From the NCBI RefSeq assembly GCF_000330505.1, contig NW_004440189.1, forward strand, positions 140,748-204,747: a stretch of DNA of 64,000 nucleotides, read 5' to 3'. The stretch is from Entamoeba invadens IP1. Taxonomy: Eukaryota; Evosea; Mastigamoebida; Endamoebidae. Numbering within the stretch: position 1 is the stretch's first letter; each line of letters opens with the position of its first letter. The position numbers and the translations under genes were made by a program. Of this stretch, positions 30,200-39,956 are shown in pieces. The notes beneath the pieces were generated by a model that worked only from the letters and a program-made list of their open reading frames with translations, searched no databases and was not told where the DNA came from.

Positions 30200-32757
30200 T
30201 GCGTCTTTTACTTTTTGTCGCAATACTCCTCACCGCGGAGGCCAAAGACAAAATAAAGGACAAAACCAAAGACAACGCGCAAAAGACACCAGACCTTCCC
30301 GATGGTGTTGATGAAGTCAAAACCAAATACAGTGAACCAGTTAACACACACGAACACAAGGCAATGGACATGTTACTTGAGAAAAGCAACCAAGCCATTC
30401 ACGACATCCCTATTGTTAGATGGACCCAATCGATTACTGGACACGCAACAATTGTGTCAGAACCTATTGTCATGGACTTCAACCATGACGGCAGAAAAGA
30501 AGTGATATTCCCAACACAGTCACATTATATGGAAGCAATAGATGTCAACACTGGGAATAAAGTACCTGGTTTTCCAGTGATTGTGGAAGACAGCGGGTTT
30601 GTATCAAAGGCTATCAGATATCAAGAAGGGGACGAAGAGTTCTCTATAGTGTCAGCAGCAAATGGGTTCATTTATTTTGTGAATAAAAAAGGAAGCTACA
30701 ACAAAACAAAAACGATTAAAATTCCACCAGTGTACGTGCCAGCGAATTGGGACGAAGGGTTGGATACTAAAAGTAAGTGCATTATCGAAAACTTGAACAA
30801 ACAAGTCATTTCACCGTTGTTTTCGGATGACTTGTTCACAAAGAAAGACGAGATCAATAAACGATGGCAAGTTTTGAAGGAGAGACACACACAACATCAT
30901 AAGGATGTAAAGTATAATCCAGAAGAATATAAAGATGACCCATTCTTCCAAACGCAACTCACCGAGGAGGGAAGAAGATCACTTGCTGAATTGTTTCATA
31001 ATGCGGCTTGTAGCAAAGACGAATTGGATGACCATAACGACTGTTACCATGCGGCAATTTATGATAACTACGCGGGGTTGGATGGAAATTTCAACTACGC
31101 AAGACTTCGATCGCATATTTTGAGCGATCCACAACTTGTTGATACAAAAGATGGGAAGCGACTCGTTGTACCAGTTACCTATTACATCAAACAAACACCA
31201 GACGTTGATAAGAGCGGGAAAAAGATTGAAAAAATGTTGAACGACAAACGGTACTGTGTCTCTGCCATTTGCATTTTGGATCCCCAAAACGGTAAAATTA
31301 TATCGCTGACCACACTGGATTTAACTGTGATGAACACAAAGGAGAGTGCCGCATTACTTGGAGGGTTTGAGGTGTTTGGAGATAAAGGATATCCCGAGAA
31401 GATTGTCGTTGGGAATTCAGCAGGAAGAGTTCACATGTTGAGTCTCCAAGATGGAAAAATTATAAAACAAGACGGGTGGCCTTTGCAAGTTGGACCGATG
31501 ATGGGGAAAGTTGTTGTTGAGGATGTACAGAGAAGTGGAGACTTGTCTATCGTCACGGCGGATGTCAATGGAAATGTTGTATGCTTCAACTTGTTGGGGA
31601 AAGTCATTTGGGAGACAAACGTTGGCGGGCCTGTTTTACAAAACATTGAGGTTGTTAAAACAGTGCTTGTGAAGAAAATAGCGATGTTGTTCATAGCCAC
31701 GAGCAACGGAATGATTCATTGTTTAGACGGTATCAATGGAAAGAACATCGATATCTTCCCTATAACCGTCGGACAGAGTTCAATTATTGGTCCACTTGGT
31801 GTGTTTGTTGATGGTGATGAAATCACAATCACTGTTTCATCTGCAAGTGGAAAGTACTCTTTCTTGAAATTCAGAACAATAGTTGGTAATCTTGAGAGAG
31901 ATTTGGGTATTTACAAGACTCTTGACATTAAAAAGAAGCTCTTTGGTTACGACTCCAAAATATTACAAGCTCAGGTCAATTCAAAATTCTTGTTGTACAC
32001 AGGCAGTCACGCGATCGACATTGATGATGTTGCGTATAGCAAACCAGTTATTATATACAGAAACATTGATAGTATGGCCAACCGCGAATTATTCAAAGCA
32101 TCTAAAATATACAAGAAGATTGGGTGGGATAAGATGAGTTGGGAAACACGGGTAGCCGAAGTCCAGAAACAAAAGGAAAAGCAGAAGAAACACGAGTTGA
32201 TTATGGACACCGAGCTGAACAACGAAATGGTAAAGTCATATATTTTTGGAACGAAAGGAGGGATTGCCATGTGTGTTGACGAGAGAAGAAGCCGAATGAA
32301 TTTGGAGAGAACAAGTAATGTAAGAGGTGTATATGTCACATCAACGACTGTTGTAAAGAACGAGGTTGTTTTCGTGATTTTATACGAAGAGTTTGGAGAC
32401 AAACCCTTCAGAGTCCTGTTTGAAGGGAGCGATGGAACAAAGTTTGAAGTCGGTGGGGAAGAAATGGAGCACCACAGACTTGGGAAGGACCAAGCTAGTA
32501 ATGGGCTGTACTATTCATTTGTTGTTGATATCCCACCAAAACCACAAATCATGAGCTTCGTTATTTCAGCATACAACTCTCATGGACTTAAGGCTGAGAC
32601 GACAGTGGAATTCCCAATTCACGCGGATTTCTATAGATATATCCCAGAGGCAATTATTATCCCGTTCTTTGTGTTCTGCATCACCGTGGTGTACTTGCTC
32701 AGTGATTATTGGAAGTTGAAAGTCGATGTTGAAGTTGAGAAACAGAATTCAGAGTAA
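30199..32757 (+). CDS. DEX1-like FG-GAP repeat type I membrane protein
   Basis: The product is 852 residues. It has a signal peptide (about 1-15), a charged spacer, then blade-like repeats that include an FG-GAP/VCBS segment with a calcium-loop pattern (DFNHDGRKEV near residue 95) and further repeats such as VVGNSAGRVHML and FIATSNGMIHCLDG. A membrane helix lies at about 815-835 with a 17-residue cytoplasmic tail. The order matches plant DEX1, a secretory-pathway membrane protein needed for pollen-wall patterning; the fold is an integrin-alpha-like beta-propeller. In an amoeba a role in surface or cyst-wall glycoprotein handling is possible but is inference. Confidence 0.82.
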   Translation: MRLLLFVAILLTAEAKDKIKDKTKDNAQKTPDLPDGVDEVKTKYSEPVNTHEHKAMDMLLEKSNQAIHDIPIVRWTQSITGHATIVSEPIVMDFNHDGRKEVIFPTQSHYMEAIDVNTGNKVPGFPVIVEDSGFVSKAIRYQEGDEEFSIVSAANGFIYFVNKKGSYNKTKTIKIPPVYVPANWDEGLDTKSKCIIENLNKQVISPLFSDDLFTKKDEINKRWQVLKERHTQHHKDVKYNPEEYKDDPFFQTQLTEEGRRSLAELFHNAACSKDELDDHNDCYHAAIYDNYAGLDGNFNYARLRSHILSDPQLVDTKDGKRLVVPVTYYIKQTPDVDKSGKKIEKMLNDKRYCVSAICILDPQNGKIISLTTLDLTVMNTKESAALLGGFEVFGDKGYPEKIVVGNSAGRVHMLSLQDGKIIKQDGWPLQVGPMMGKVVVEDVQRSGDLSIVTADVNGNVVCFNLLGKVIWETNVGGPVLQNIEVVKTVLVKKIAMLFIATSNGMIHCLDGINGKNIDIFPITVGQSSIIGPLGVFVDGDEITITVSSASGKYSFLKFRTIVGNLERDLGIYKTLDIKKKLFGYDSKILQAQVNSKFLLYTGSHAIDIDDVAYSKPVIIYRNIDSMANRELFKASKIYKKIGWDKMSWETRVAEVQKQKEKQKKHELIMDTELNNEMVKSYIFGTKGGIAMCVDERRSRMNLERTSNVRGVYVTSTTVVKNEVVFVILYEEFGDKPFRVLFEGSDGTKFEVGGEEMEHHRLGKDQASNGLYYSFVVDIPPKPQIMSFVISAYNSHGLKAETTVEFPIHADFYRYIPEAIIIPFFVFCITVVYLLSDYWKLKVDVEVEKQNSE

Positions 32758-32838
32758 AAGAAGAGTTTTTTAATTTTTGTCTTTTGAGGTTTTTGTAATG
32801 AAATCTTGTAAATTTGAACTCGAAAAAATAAAAAGGAG

Positions 32839-34977
32839 ATGCAATTTGTAGTGCCGAAAGAACGCCCTGAAGTTTATAAGACAGAGTGTATGTACTGTGC
32901 CAAGTCGATTGAGACGAAGCTACTTGATACGTTGTATGTGTGCTTAAGAGAGGGCCACTGCTTCTGTGATGAGTGTGTTTTCAAACACAAACAAGTCAGT
33001 GGAGATGACTTGTATTTAGTCATTCACCAAATACCAAACACTGAGCCTGAAGATCCCATCTGGGGAAGAACAACACAACCGGATTTGGAGTTTTGGTTGG
33101 TCCAAACTTCAAATTTTGAGAAAAAAATCGAGATAGAAGGGTTGGAGGAGAATTTAAAGGAATATGTGAAATATTTCATATCATGCACTGCGAAAGAAAA
33201 GAAGGTGGAGATAGCAAGTACAAGAACAAAGACATACGCCAAAGAATTGACTCAGAAACCTAGAGCCATCCCAATTGATCTGAAGAACTTGAAGTGTGAG
33301 TTTGAGGGGTGTGATGTCACTGATAATCTGTGGCTTAATTTGTGTGATGGAAGTGTCTTGTGCGGGAGAGAACAAGCTCTTGTAAAAGGACACTCGCACG
33401 CGTTGAAACACTATGATGAAAGTAAAATGCCACTCGTTGTCAAGTTGGGAACTATTGATAGTGATGGAAACGCTGATATTTATGACTATGAAAACGACAC
33501 CGATGTCACAGACCCACTCCTCGGTAAGCACTTGGCTTTTTATGGCATCGACATGTCTAAATTGGTAAAAACGCAGTTGTCACTTGACGAAATAGCGAAA
33601 GAGGCAATGCTCAAAATGGAAAGAGAAACGATTGAAGAGGCTGGGGTGGAACATATCCCCTGTGAAGGGCCATACATGACTGGAATACGAAACAATGGAA
33701 ACACATGTTATGCTGCAGCAGCCACACAACTTCTTTTTGCTATACCAGAGGTGGTGGACTATCTTGTTTCTCATTATGATACATTTTTAAAAGAGAATTG
33801 GAGAAATGTGGATAAGAGCTGTACGTTCCAATTGATGCGACTTGCGAAAGGGTTTGTTGATGGGAAGTGTTCGCAAAAATTTGCGGAAAAGGGTGATGGG
33901 CAGATTGGGCTTTCAATTACTGGGCTGAAGCGTGCCGTTGGGTTTCAACAGAAAATGTACTTAACAAATGAGCAACAAGATGCTGAAGAATTTCTTGGGT
34001 ACTTACTTGGAATTGTTGAGAGTGAAGGGTTGAGGATTATCGACGACAATACTAAGATAATGATGTGCAACGAAATCAAAGCAGTCAAATCGACTTATCA
34101 AAAGGAGGCGGAGAGGACTTTAGGAATCATGTTGGACGTTCCATTTAAAGTGTTAATGGAGAGAAAGCACATTGATTTAAACATAGAGGACATGATTAAA
34201 AATTATGCGGCACCGAGTCCAATTGATAATTATCGAGTCGATGGCCAAATTGTGAACGCAATACGAAGGTGTCGAGTACAAAAGTTCCCAAAGTACATAC
34301 TCATTAAGTTACAACGAGATATTCCTATTAGTTTTGAAGACATGAGAAAGGTCGATGCTGATGTTCATGGCATGGAGATGTTGGATTTGGGGATTTTAAA
34401 AAGCACTGGCGAAAAACCACAAGAAGACACAAAAGTAGTTGTGAACAAAGAGTCTTTGGGGATGTTGGTGTCAATGGGGTTCGACCAGAAAAGCTCTGAA
34501 ATTTGTTTGAAGGTATCAAATAATAATATTGAGGTGGCGATTGGGATACTGACTTCTGGCGAAAAAATCCCCGAAGATCCAGACACTGTGGTGCAACACA
34601 ACGAAGATAATCAATACGAAGAGTTGGTCAAAGAATTGGTTGAAATGGGATTCAGTGCTTCAGTGAGTATAAAAGCACTTCAAATCACACATGGTAATAT
34701 AGAGGAAGCTATTATTATGGCAGCGAATGGAGAAGTTCCAGAAGGCGAAGAAGAGAAGCCACAAAAGATGGAAGAGGTGGAGGTCGACCCACGAAGTGGA
34801 AAGTATGAGTGTATTGCATTTGTATCTCACATAGGAGCAAATGCAAATTGTGGACATTATGTATGTCACTCAAAGCAATTAGACAAATGGATCATGTTCA
34901 ATGATAACAAAGTTTGCTTCTCACAGAAGCCGCCATTTACAAGGGGCTTTGTCTACTTGTATCGTACACTTGATTAA
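32839..34977 (+). CDS. Ubiquitin carboxyl-terminal hydrolase, isopeptidase T (USP5/Ubp14) type
   Basis: The product is 712 residues; animal USP5 is about 850. In order it has an N-terminal Cys-rich variant zinc finger, a ZnF-UBP domain (about 150-230), the Cys box GIRNNGNTCY with catalytic Cys290, two UBA domains inserted in the catalytic domain (about 532-575 and 593-633), and the His box CGHYVCH with His673 plus MFNDNKV. This is the arrangement that defines isopeptidase T, which disassembles free polyubiquitin chains from their unanchored end and recycles ubiquitin. All catalytic residues are present. A GAAC motif with GAACTCGAAAAA lies just upstream of the ATG. Confidence 0.94.
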   Translation: MQFVVPKERPEVYKTECMYCAKSIETKLLDTLYVCLREGHCFCDECVFKHKQVSGDDLYLVIHQIPNTEPEDPIWGRTTQPDLEFWLVQTSNFEKKIEIEGLEENLKEYVKYFISCTAKEKKVEIASTRTKTYAKELTQKPRAIPIDLKNLKCEFEGCDVTDNLWLNLCDGSVLCGREQALVKGHSHALKHYDESKMPLVVKLGTIDSDGNADIYDYENDTDVTDPLLGKHLAFYGIDMSKLVKTQLSLDEIAKEAMLKMERETIEEAGVEHIPCEGPYMTGIRNNGNTCYAAAATQLLFAIPEVVDYLVSHYDTFLKENWRNVDKSCTFQLMRLAKGFVDGKCSQKFAEKGDGQIGLSITGLKRAVGFQQKMYLTNEQQDAEEFLGYLLGIVESEGLRIIDDNTKIMMCNEIKAVKSTYQKEAERTLGIMLDVPFKVLMERKHIDLNIEDMIKNYAAPSPIDNYRVDGQIVNAIRRCRVQKFPKYILIKLQRDIPISFEDMRKVDADVHGMEMLDLGILKSTGEKPQEDTKVVVNKESLGMLVSMGFDQKSSEICLKVSNNNIEVAIGILTSGEKIPEDPDTVVQHNEDNQYEELVKELVEMGFSASVSIKALQITHGNIEEAIIMAANGEVPEGEEEKPQKMEEVEVDPRSGKYECIAFVSHIGANANCGHYVCHSKQLDKWIMFNDNKVCFSQKPPFTRGFVYLYRTLD

Positions 34978-35036
34978 CACCGTCTAGTTATACAAATGAG
35001 TTTTATTCTATTTGGTTAGTTAATTATTTATTAATA

Positions 35037-35056
35037 GTTTTTAATAGATTAAAAAC
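35037..35056. terminator. Short hairpin between convergent genes
   Basis: The arms GTTTTTAAT and ATTAAAAAC are perfect complements around a 2-nt loop. It lies midway between the stop codons of the isopeptidase T gene and the gene on the other strand, a position suited to 3'-end formation on both strands. Confidence 0.4.
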
Positions 35057-35097
35057 CACTAATTATACACTTTTAATTAATCAAAGTTAATAAATAG

Positions 35098-36186
35098 TTA
35101 GTCACTCGATTTATCACTCAAAGTATCATTTGTCAAGATTAGTTCCTCATCAGTAAGCCACGCAATTGTATCCATCGTACATTGTACAAATCCACTTGGC
35201 GGGTGTTCGAATATGGATTTTTCAAAGTACTCTGCATGTCTTGCAAAGAACTTTTTTGGTTGTGAAAACGCCCTCTTTGAGTCTTCCAAAGTATCGAATC
35301 GTGCAAAAAAGACCCCACATTTTCTTGTTTGTGAAGAGAAGAAAGAAGGTTGATAAAACAAAAACTCTATTGCTTTGAATGGGAGTAATGCTGTTTGGAT
35401 ATCAAGTGTTGTTGTTTGTGGGGGTATTCCAGCAAAAGCTATGACTAACGAGACGTCTTTTGATGAAACAGGAACGGAAAAGAGTTCATCAGGGAATACA
35501 AAATCGAGGTTCTTCTTTTTAAAGTATTGTGTCACAGTCATTTGAATGTTCTCAAAGTTGAAAGCGTTAGAAACGTTTTGGATTGCTTTAAGTGAGAGAA
35601 CAAAATTCTCCATTTCCATTGCAAGGTGCGTGAATGAACACTCTCCGTCAATTTTCCCAACAACCTTAGCAAACACAAAAAGTGCTTTATTAATTGCAGG
35701 TGTTCTTATCGTCTCTTTTTCTATGTTCTCGATGATCTGAAAACAAAATTCAGCGTCGTCATTCGACATGACTTGCACTTTGAGCAATGAGGACTTTGCC
35801 ACAACTCGTATAGGACCCGAAGCAACTATACTGACGTCCGAAAAGTAGTCCACATTCTTCATCTTTTCAACTATAGTTTGAAGGTATGAAGCGTGTTGAT
35901 TTACAACCACAAGAATACAACTTTTGGCTGTGATAAATGGAGGTAACGTCGCGATTCTAAAAGTGTCGACTTTTGTTTCACAAAACGCAGACTTGAACGC
36001 ACTGATAAGTGTTTGTGTTGAGACCTCTTTTTTTCGAGTGTCTTCAAATAGGGCTTCAAACTCGGTGTCATTCACTATCTCTTTTTTAATGTAGTCACAA
36101 AATTGAGTGTGCTCTTTTATTATATGTAATAGCATCTGTGGCTTCTTGACAGTCAAACAGCACGGCTCTGCATCAAATGATTTCAT
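35098..36186 (-). CDS. Unknown protein with possible C-terminal RRM-like fold
   Basis: The product is 362 residues with no signal peptide or membrane segment. The C-terminal third (about 240-325) has an alternation that suits an RNA-recognition motif: a strand SLVIAFAGIP, helix TTLDIQTALLPF, strand, then GVFFARFDTLEDSKRAF. The first two-thirds may contain another such unit but I cannot assign it. Key aromatic RNP residues are only partly present. Function unknown; an RNA-binding role is a weak inference. The reading frame and codon use are those of a normal gene. Confidence 0.6.
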   Translation of the reverse strand: MKSFDAEPCCLTVKKPQMLLHIIKEHTQFCDYIKKEIVNDTEFEALFEDTRKKEVSTQTLISAFKSAFCETKVDTFRIATLPPFITAKSCILVVVNQHASYLQTIVEKMKNVDYFSDVSIVASGPIRVVAKSSLLKVQVMSNDDAEFCFQIIENIEKETIRTPAINKALFVFAKVVGKIDGECSFTHLAMEMENFVLSLKAIQNVSNAFNFENIQMTVTQYFKKKNLDFVFPDELFSVPVSSKDVSLVIAFAGIPPQTTTLDIQTALLPFKAIEFLFYQPSFFSSQTRKCGVFFARFDTLEDSKRAFSQPKKFFARHAEYFEKSIFEHPPSGFVQCTMDTIAWLTDEELILTNDTLSDKSSD

Positions 36187-36561
36187 TTGTGCGTTCTGTT
36201 TATAGTTCTTGGTTTAATTAAAATTACTTCATTATCTTTTTTTCATTACAATAACTATATAGTGTAATAAGATAATTTATATTATTTATGATATTAATTT
36301 ATAATATAATAAATTCTATGATACATTATAACTAAATTATATAATAAAATATATTATATAAGAATTACAATTTTATACGAAGGAAGAACTATTTCGAACA
36401 AAAAGAAAAATGGAAGCCACGTTTTAACCAAAAAACAAGAAAGAAAAGAACAACAATTTCAATTTAAAAATTCCCCGATTTCTTCCATTAAATACTCTCC
36501 ACTATAATGGTAGTTACTTGAACAAAAGTGAAACGAAAAGGAAACTAAATTATATCGGTAA
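36187..36561. other. AT-rich intergenic region
   Basis: This lies upstream of the minus-strand unknown gene. I see AT-rich DNA only. Confidence 0.5.
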
Positions 36562-36804
36562 ATGATTTCTGTTTAAAGAAAAACCAGTAATTATTTTTGA
36601 TAGACAAACTATTCGACCTGCCGATATCATCATTTCAAAACTAGAAGGAACAAAGGAAACAAAAAGAGTGTCAAAAAACACAAAGCCAAGAAAGGTCGTA
36701 AAAAAGTAGGAGCTTTTCATTGGAGAGATGCATGTCCAAAAAATGTGGTTGAACAGAAGTTGAGTAGAATGCTTAGCATTAAATCGAAGGACAAAGAACC
36801 CTAA
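36562..36804 (+). CDS. Candidate small basic protein, two exons
   Basis: The stretch 36604-36804 is open in one plus frame with codon-like composition and ends in TAA. It encodes a very basic run (KKHKAKKGRKK) followed by GAFHWRDACP, but has no ATG near its start. A 33-nt intron (36571-36603, GTTTAAAG to GATAG) would join it in phase to ATG ATT TCT at 36562, giving 69 residues. The donor is not the usual GTTTGTT and the intron would be very short, so the model is tentative. No family recognised. It ends 33 nt before the PQ-loop gene, on the same strand. Confidence 0.3.
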
Positions 36805-36837
36805 TATAAGTCTTAAGGAACAACAAAAAACAAAAAG

Positions 36838-38098
36838 ATGGGGTGCAAGTGCCGACTCAATGGTGACGGCTTGCAAGCAAACGAATTTTTCGAGTCAAAA
36901 ATGAAGACATGTTTGTACGACGTTGTCGACTACATCTCATACGCATTTGGATTGGTCAATATCCTCTTTTGGCTTGTCGCTCAAGCACCACAAATTATTA
37001 AGACGTTTATGATCAAAAAGGCGGACTCACTCTCGGTGACCTTCTTAATCATGTGGATCGCAGGTGACATCACTAATCTCTTGGGATGCATCTTCACAGA
37101 CCAGACACAAATCCAGTTGTACACGTCAATCTTCTTTGTTATTGTCGACTCAGTGATGCTCTCACAGTATTTCTATTATAAATACATCAGACAACGAATT
37201 GTCGACAAATGTAGTTTGTTATTAGCATGTTCGATACAAAAGGCAATCTATTTTTGGTGTACTGTACTATAAACAGACATACGAAGAATAGAAAGCTAAT
37301 AGAATCCAATAGAACAGAAGAATCTTATTTATAGAAAAGAAGAAAGGGGAAGACTTGGCTAAAAACAGCGATGTGGAAATGGAAGGAGACGAAGAGAAGC
37401 AAGGAGAAGCACAATCCCCAAAAAGAAATTCGGATGTTTCTGACGTCGAAATATCAAAGGCGGATATTAAAAAGCTTCAACATGACGATTCAAGCAAAGA
37501 AGAAGAAGAGACAAGTGATTTGGAAGAAGACAAAAAAGAAGACAAAGAAAAGTTTGCAAGTTCAGACTCGTCCGAAAAAGCAGTGTCTGAAGAAGACAAA
37601 AAGAGCGACAAGTCATCATCATCAAAAGAAGAGCCGAATCAAGAACCTTTCAAGGCCGAAAACGCAACGAAATACTTATTACCTCTTGTTCTGTTATTAA
37701 TCTTTGCAATAGCAGAAGACGTTAGTTCAAGTACTCCACCAGAAGAAGTGTTACAGTATTGTGGAGAGTCTAATTATGGACTCTTTGGACGGATTTTTGG
37801 GGATATTTGTGCGTGGATTTCGGGATTGTTGTACTTTGTTGGAAGATTCCCACAAGCGTGGCATTTGTATAAAACTAAGAACGCTGAAGGGATGTCAATT
37901 CTCTTATTCTTCTCAGCGACTATGGCAAATGTATTCTATAGTGTTTCAGTCTTTATGTCTGGTATTGATTTCACGGATCCAACTTTCTACGAATCGACAC
38001 TTGCTTACATCGTCGGGTCATTCTTTGTTATTCCATGTTCACTTCTCATCATTTTCCAATACTTCTACTATACAAGAATTTACAAGCCCAAGAAATGA
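36838..38098 (+). CDS. PQ-loop transporter, lysosomal PQLC2/Ypq-like (two exons)
   Basis: Exon 1 is 36838-37213, exon 2 is 37335-38098. The 121-nt intron runs GTTTGTT to TTTATAG and only this acceptor keeps the phase. The 379-residue product has seven membrane helices and two PQ-loop motifs: APQII in the first bundle (exon 1) and FPQAW in the second (exon 2). Between helices 3 and 4 sits about 100 residues of acidic Ser/Glu/Asp/Lys-rich sequence, much longer than in PQLC2, presumably a cytosolic loop and a candidate for phosphorylation. PQLC2 and yeast Ypq proteins export cationic amino acids from lysosome or vacuole. The N-terminus MGCKC could be acylated. The substrate is inferred from the family only. 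Confidence 0.83.
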
Positions 38099-38165
38099 TT
38101 GTTTTATGTTTTATTTACTAACTCATTATTAGTAGTTTATTGGTTAATTTACGGTTTGTTTGAGT

Positions 38166-38265
38166 NNNNNNNNNNNNNNNNNNNNNNNNNNNNNNNNNNN
38201 NNNNNNNNNNNNNNNNNNNNNNNNNNNNNNNNNNNNNNNNNNNNNNNNNNNNNNNNNNNNNNNNN
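38166..38265. other. Assembly gap of 100 N
   Basis: Placeholder-length gap in the intergenic region after the PQ-loop gene; its true size is unknown. Confidence 0.98.
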
Positions 38266-38314
38266 AGTTCGTTCTAATAAAGAGGAAGAAAGCAAAAGTT
38301 TGAATCTTGAATGA
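38266..38314 (+). CDS. Possible 3' end of a gene hidden in the gap
   Basis: Directly after the gap a plus frame reads 15 codons of charged, codon-like sequence (RSNKEEESKSLNLE) ending in TGA, followed at once by AT-rich intergenic DNA. This looks like a C-terminus whose body lies in the gap. The stretch is too short to be sure. Confidence 0.2.
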
Positions 38315-38807
38315 AAACCATAAAAATAATATTGTTTATTAAATGGTATAGTATATATTGTTAATAGTATTTTAATTAAAAAATTAATATGAGTGTTAAA
38401 AATTAAGATGTTTTCTATTGAAAGAATTATTAAATAACTAATAATCCAATAAAATGAATTTGTAGTAAATAATAAGTTATTAATAATAAAGCATATAATT
38501 AACAAAAAGATAATAAATAATTAAACTGTATTAATTTTGGTTAAAAATAATCAATTGTTTCAGAATTATCAACCGTTAATTTTTGAAATAATATTAATAT
38601 ATTATAGAATTGTTTGGTGTTCTTAAAATACAGAATCAACTTAATTTTTGAAAAAGAATTGTAGTGATATCTTTCAACTATATAAAAACTATACCAAAAT
38701 AATAATTGTTTACTTTAAGAGCATGAAATTCGGGACAGAGTGTTCATGTTTTGAGGAATAAAAAACCTCTATCTATAAAAGGTTCGCGCACTAAAAAAAT
38801 TCAACAC
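38315..38807. other. AT-rich intergenic region upstream of the alcohol dehydrogenase
   Basis: Very AT-rich. Only the core promoter at its right end is recognisable. Confidence 0.6.
38774..38803 (+). promoter_or_regulatory. TATA-like box and AAAAATTCA initiator of the alcohol dehydrogenase gene
   Basis: TATAAAAG (38774-38781) lies about 20 nt before a perfect initiator AAAAATTCA (38795-38803), which is 4 nt before the ATG at 38808. The spacing is typical for Entamoeba and fixes this start over the open frame that extends further upstream. Confidence 0.8.
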
Positions 38808-39956
38808 ATGAACAACTTCACTTACTGCAACCCAGTTAGACTCATTTACGGCAAAGGAGCAACAGCTGAAATCGAGAAGCAACACTTGATCCCAGAGGGT
38901 GCGAGAGTTATGATGACTTACGGTGGTGGATCTATTAAGAAGAATGGGGTTTACGAGGAAGTACTGAAATATGTGAAACCAATCTGTGAGTTTGGTGGAA
39001 TTGAACCGAACCCAACACATGAAACTTGCACCAAAGCTGTTGCTCTTGCTAAGGAGAACAACATTAACTTTTTGTTGGCTGTTGGTGGAGGGTCTGTAGT
39101 TGATGGGACAAAGTACATTGCTCTTGCGATGGAACACACTTTTAGCGATGACACGTACGACATTTTGTTGAAGGCTAGCCAGTTTAAGGTGAACCCCGCC
39201 AAAGCCAAAATTGGTGTTGTTTTGACTCTTCCAGCTACTGGGTCAGAAATGAACAATGGGTTTGTGTTGTCAAGAAAGGCGGACAACATGAAGTTGGCCA
39301 ATCATGACTTCTCGTTGTACCCAACTTTCTCCATTGTAGACCCGTGTCACACTATGTCCCTCCCATTGAACCAAGTCAGAAATGGTATCACCGATTCATT
39401 TGTACACGTCTATGAACAGTACATTGGACATTATCAGATGAACGCAGTGACTGACGCAGAGTCTGAGGGCGTATTCAAAGTGATCATGAACGTCGCGAAA
39501 ACTACAATGGATGATGTCCACAACTACAAGGCTAGAGCAGACTTCTGCTACGCAGCTACTGTTGCTTTGAACTATACATTGGCGGTTGGTATCAAAGAAT
39601 GCTGGGCTGCTCATATGATCGGCCACGAATTGACTGCTTACTACGGCGTTGCACATGGCGAGTCACTTGCCATGACTACTGAAGGTGTTATGAGATTTAA
39701 CAAGGAGAAGAACGCACAGAAATTGATCCAAATGGCCGAAAACGTTTATGGAATCAAGAACGCAAAGCCAGAGGACGCTATTGAAGCTACTGAAAAGTTC
39801 TTTAAGAGCATTGGAAACAAGACAAGACTTTCTGAATGGGGATTCGGTAAAGAACACTTCGAGGAAATTGCTCAGAAGTTCAAGGAAAATGCATGTGGAG
39901 CTCATGATGATATCGATGATGTTGCTGTCATGAAAATATTGAACGATATTTACTAA
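38808..39956 (+). CDS. Iron-containing NADPH-dependent alcohol dehydrogenase, ADH3/YqhD-like
   Basis: The product is 382 residues, close to the 383 of E. histolytica ADH3. It is an iron-dependent group III alcohol dehydrogenase: GGGSVVDGTK binds the dinucleotide, and the metal ligands are seen in ITDSFVHVYE (Asp and His) and in HMIGHELTAYYGVAHGE (two His). The closest bacterial relatives are the YqhD/BdhA NADPH-dependent aldehyde reductases and butanol dehydrogenases. It should reduce aldehydes to alcohols in fermentative carbon metabolism or detoxification in the cytosol. The strong core promoter fits high expression. This class in Entamoeba is thought to come from bacteria. Confidence 0.95.
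   Translation: MNNFTYCNPVRLIYGKGATAEIEKQHLIPEGARVMMTYGGGSIKKNGVYEEVLKYVKPICEFGGIEPNPTHETCTKAVALAKENNINFLLAVGGGSVVDGTKYIALAMEHTFSDDTYDILLKASQFKVNPAKAKIGVVLTLPATGSEMNNGFVLSRKADNMKLANHDFSLYPTFSIVDPCHTMSLPLNQVRNGITDSFVHVYEQYIGHYQMNAVTDAESEGVFKVIMNVAKTTMDDVHNYKARADFCYAATVALNYTLAVGIKECWAAHMIGHELTAYYGVAHGESLAMTTEGVMRFNKEKNAQKLIQMAENVYGIKNAKPEDAIEATEKFFKSIGNKTRLSEWGFGKEHFEEIAQKFKENACGAHDDIDDVAVMKILNDIY

Noticed and set aside
36550..36876. 108-codon minus-strand ORF overlapping the PQ-loop start
   Set aside because: Shadow of plus-strand basic coding sequence; its start lies inside the PQ-loop exon.
37355..38098. Treating the second PQ-loop ORF as a separate gene
   Set aside because: It has no ATG at its start, and a phase-matched GTTTGTT intron joins it to the first PQ-loop half.
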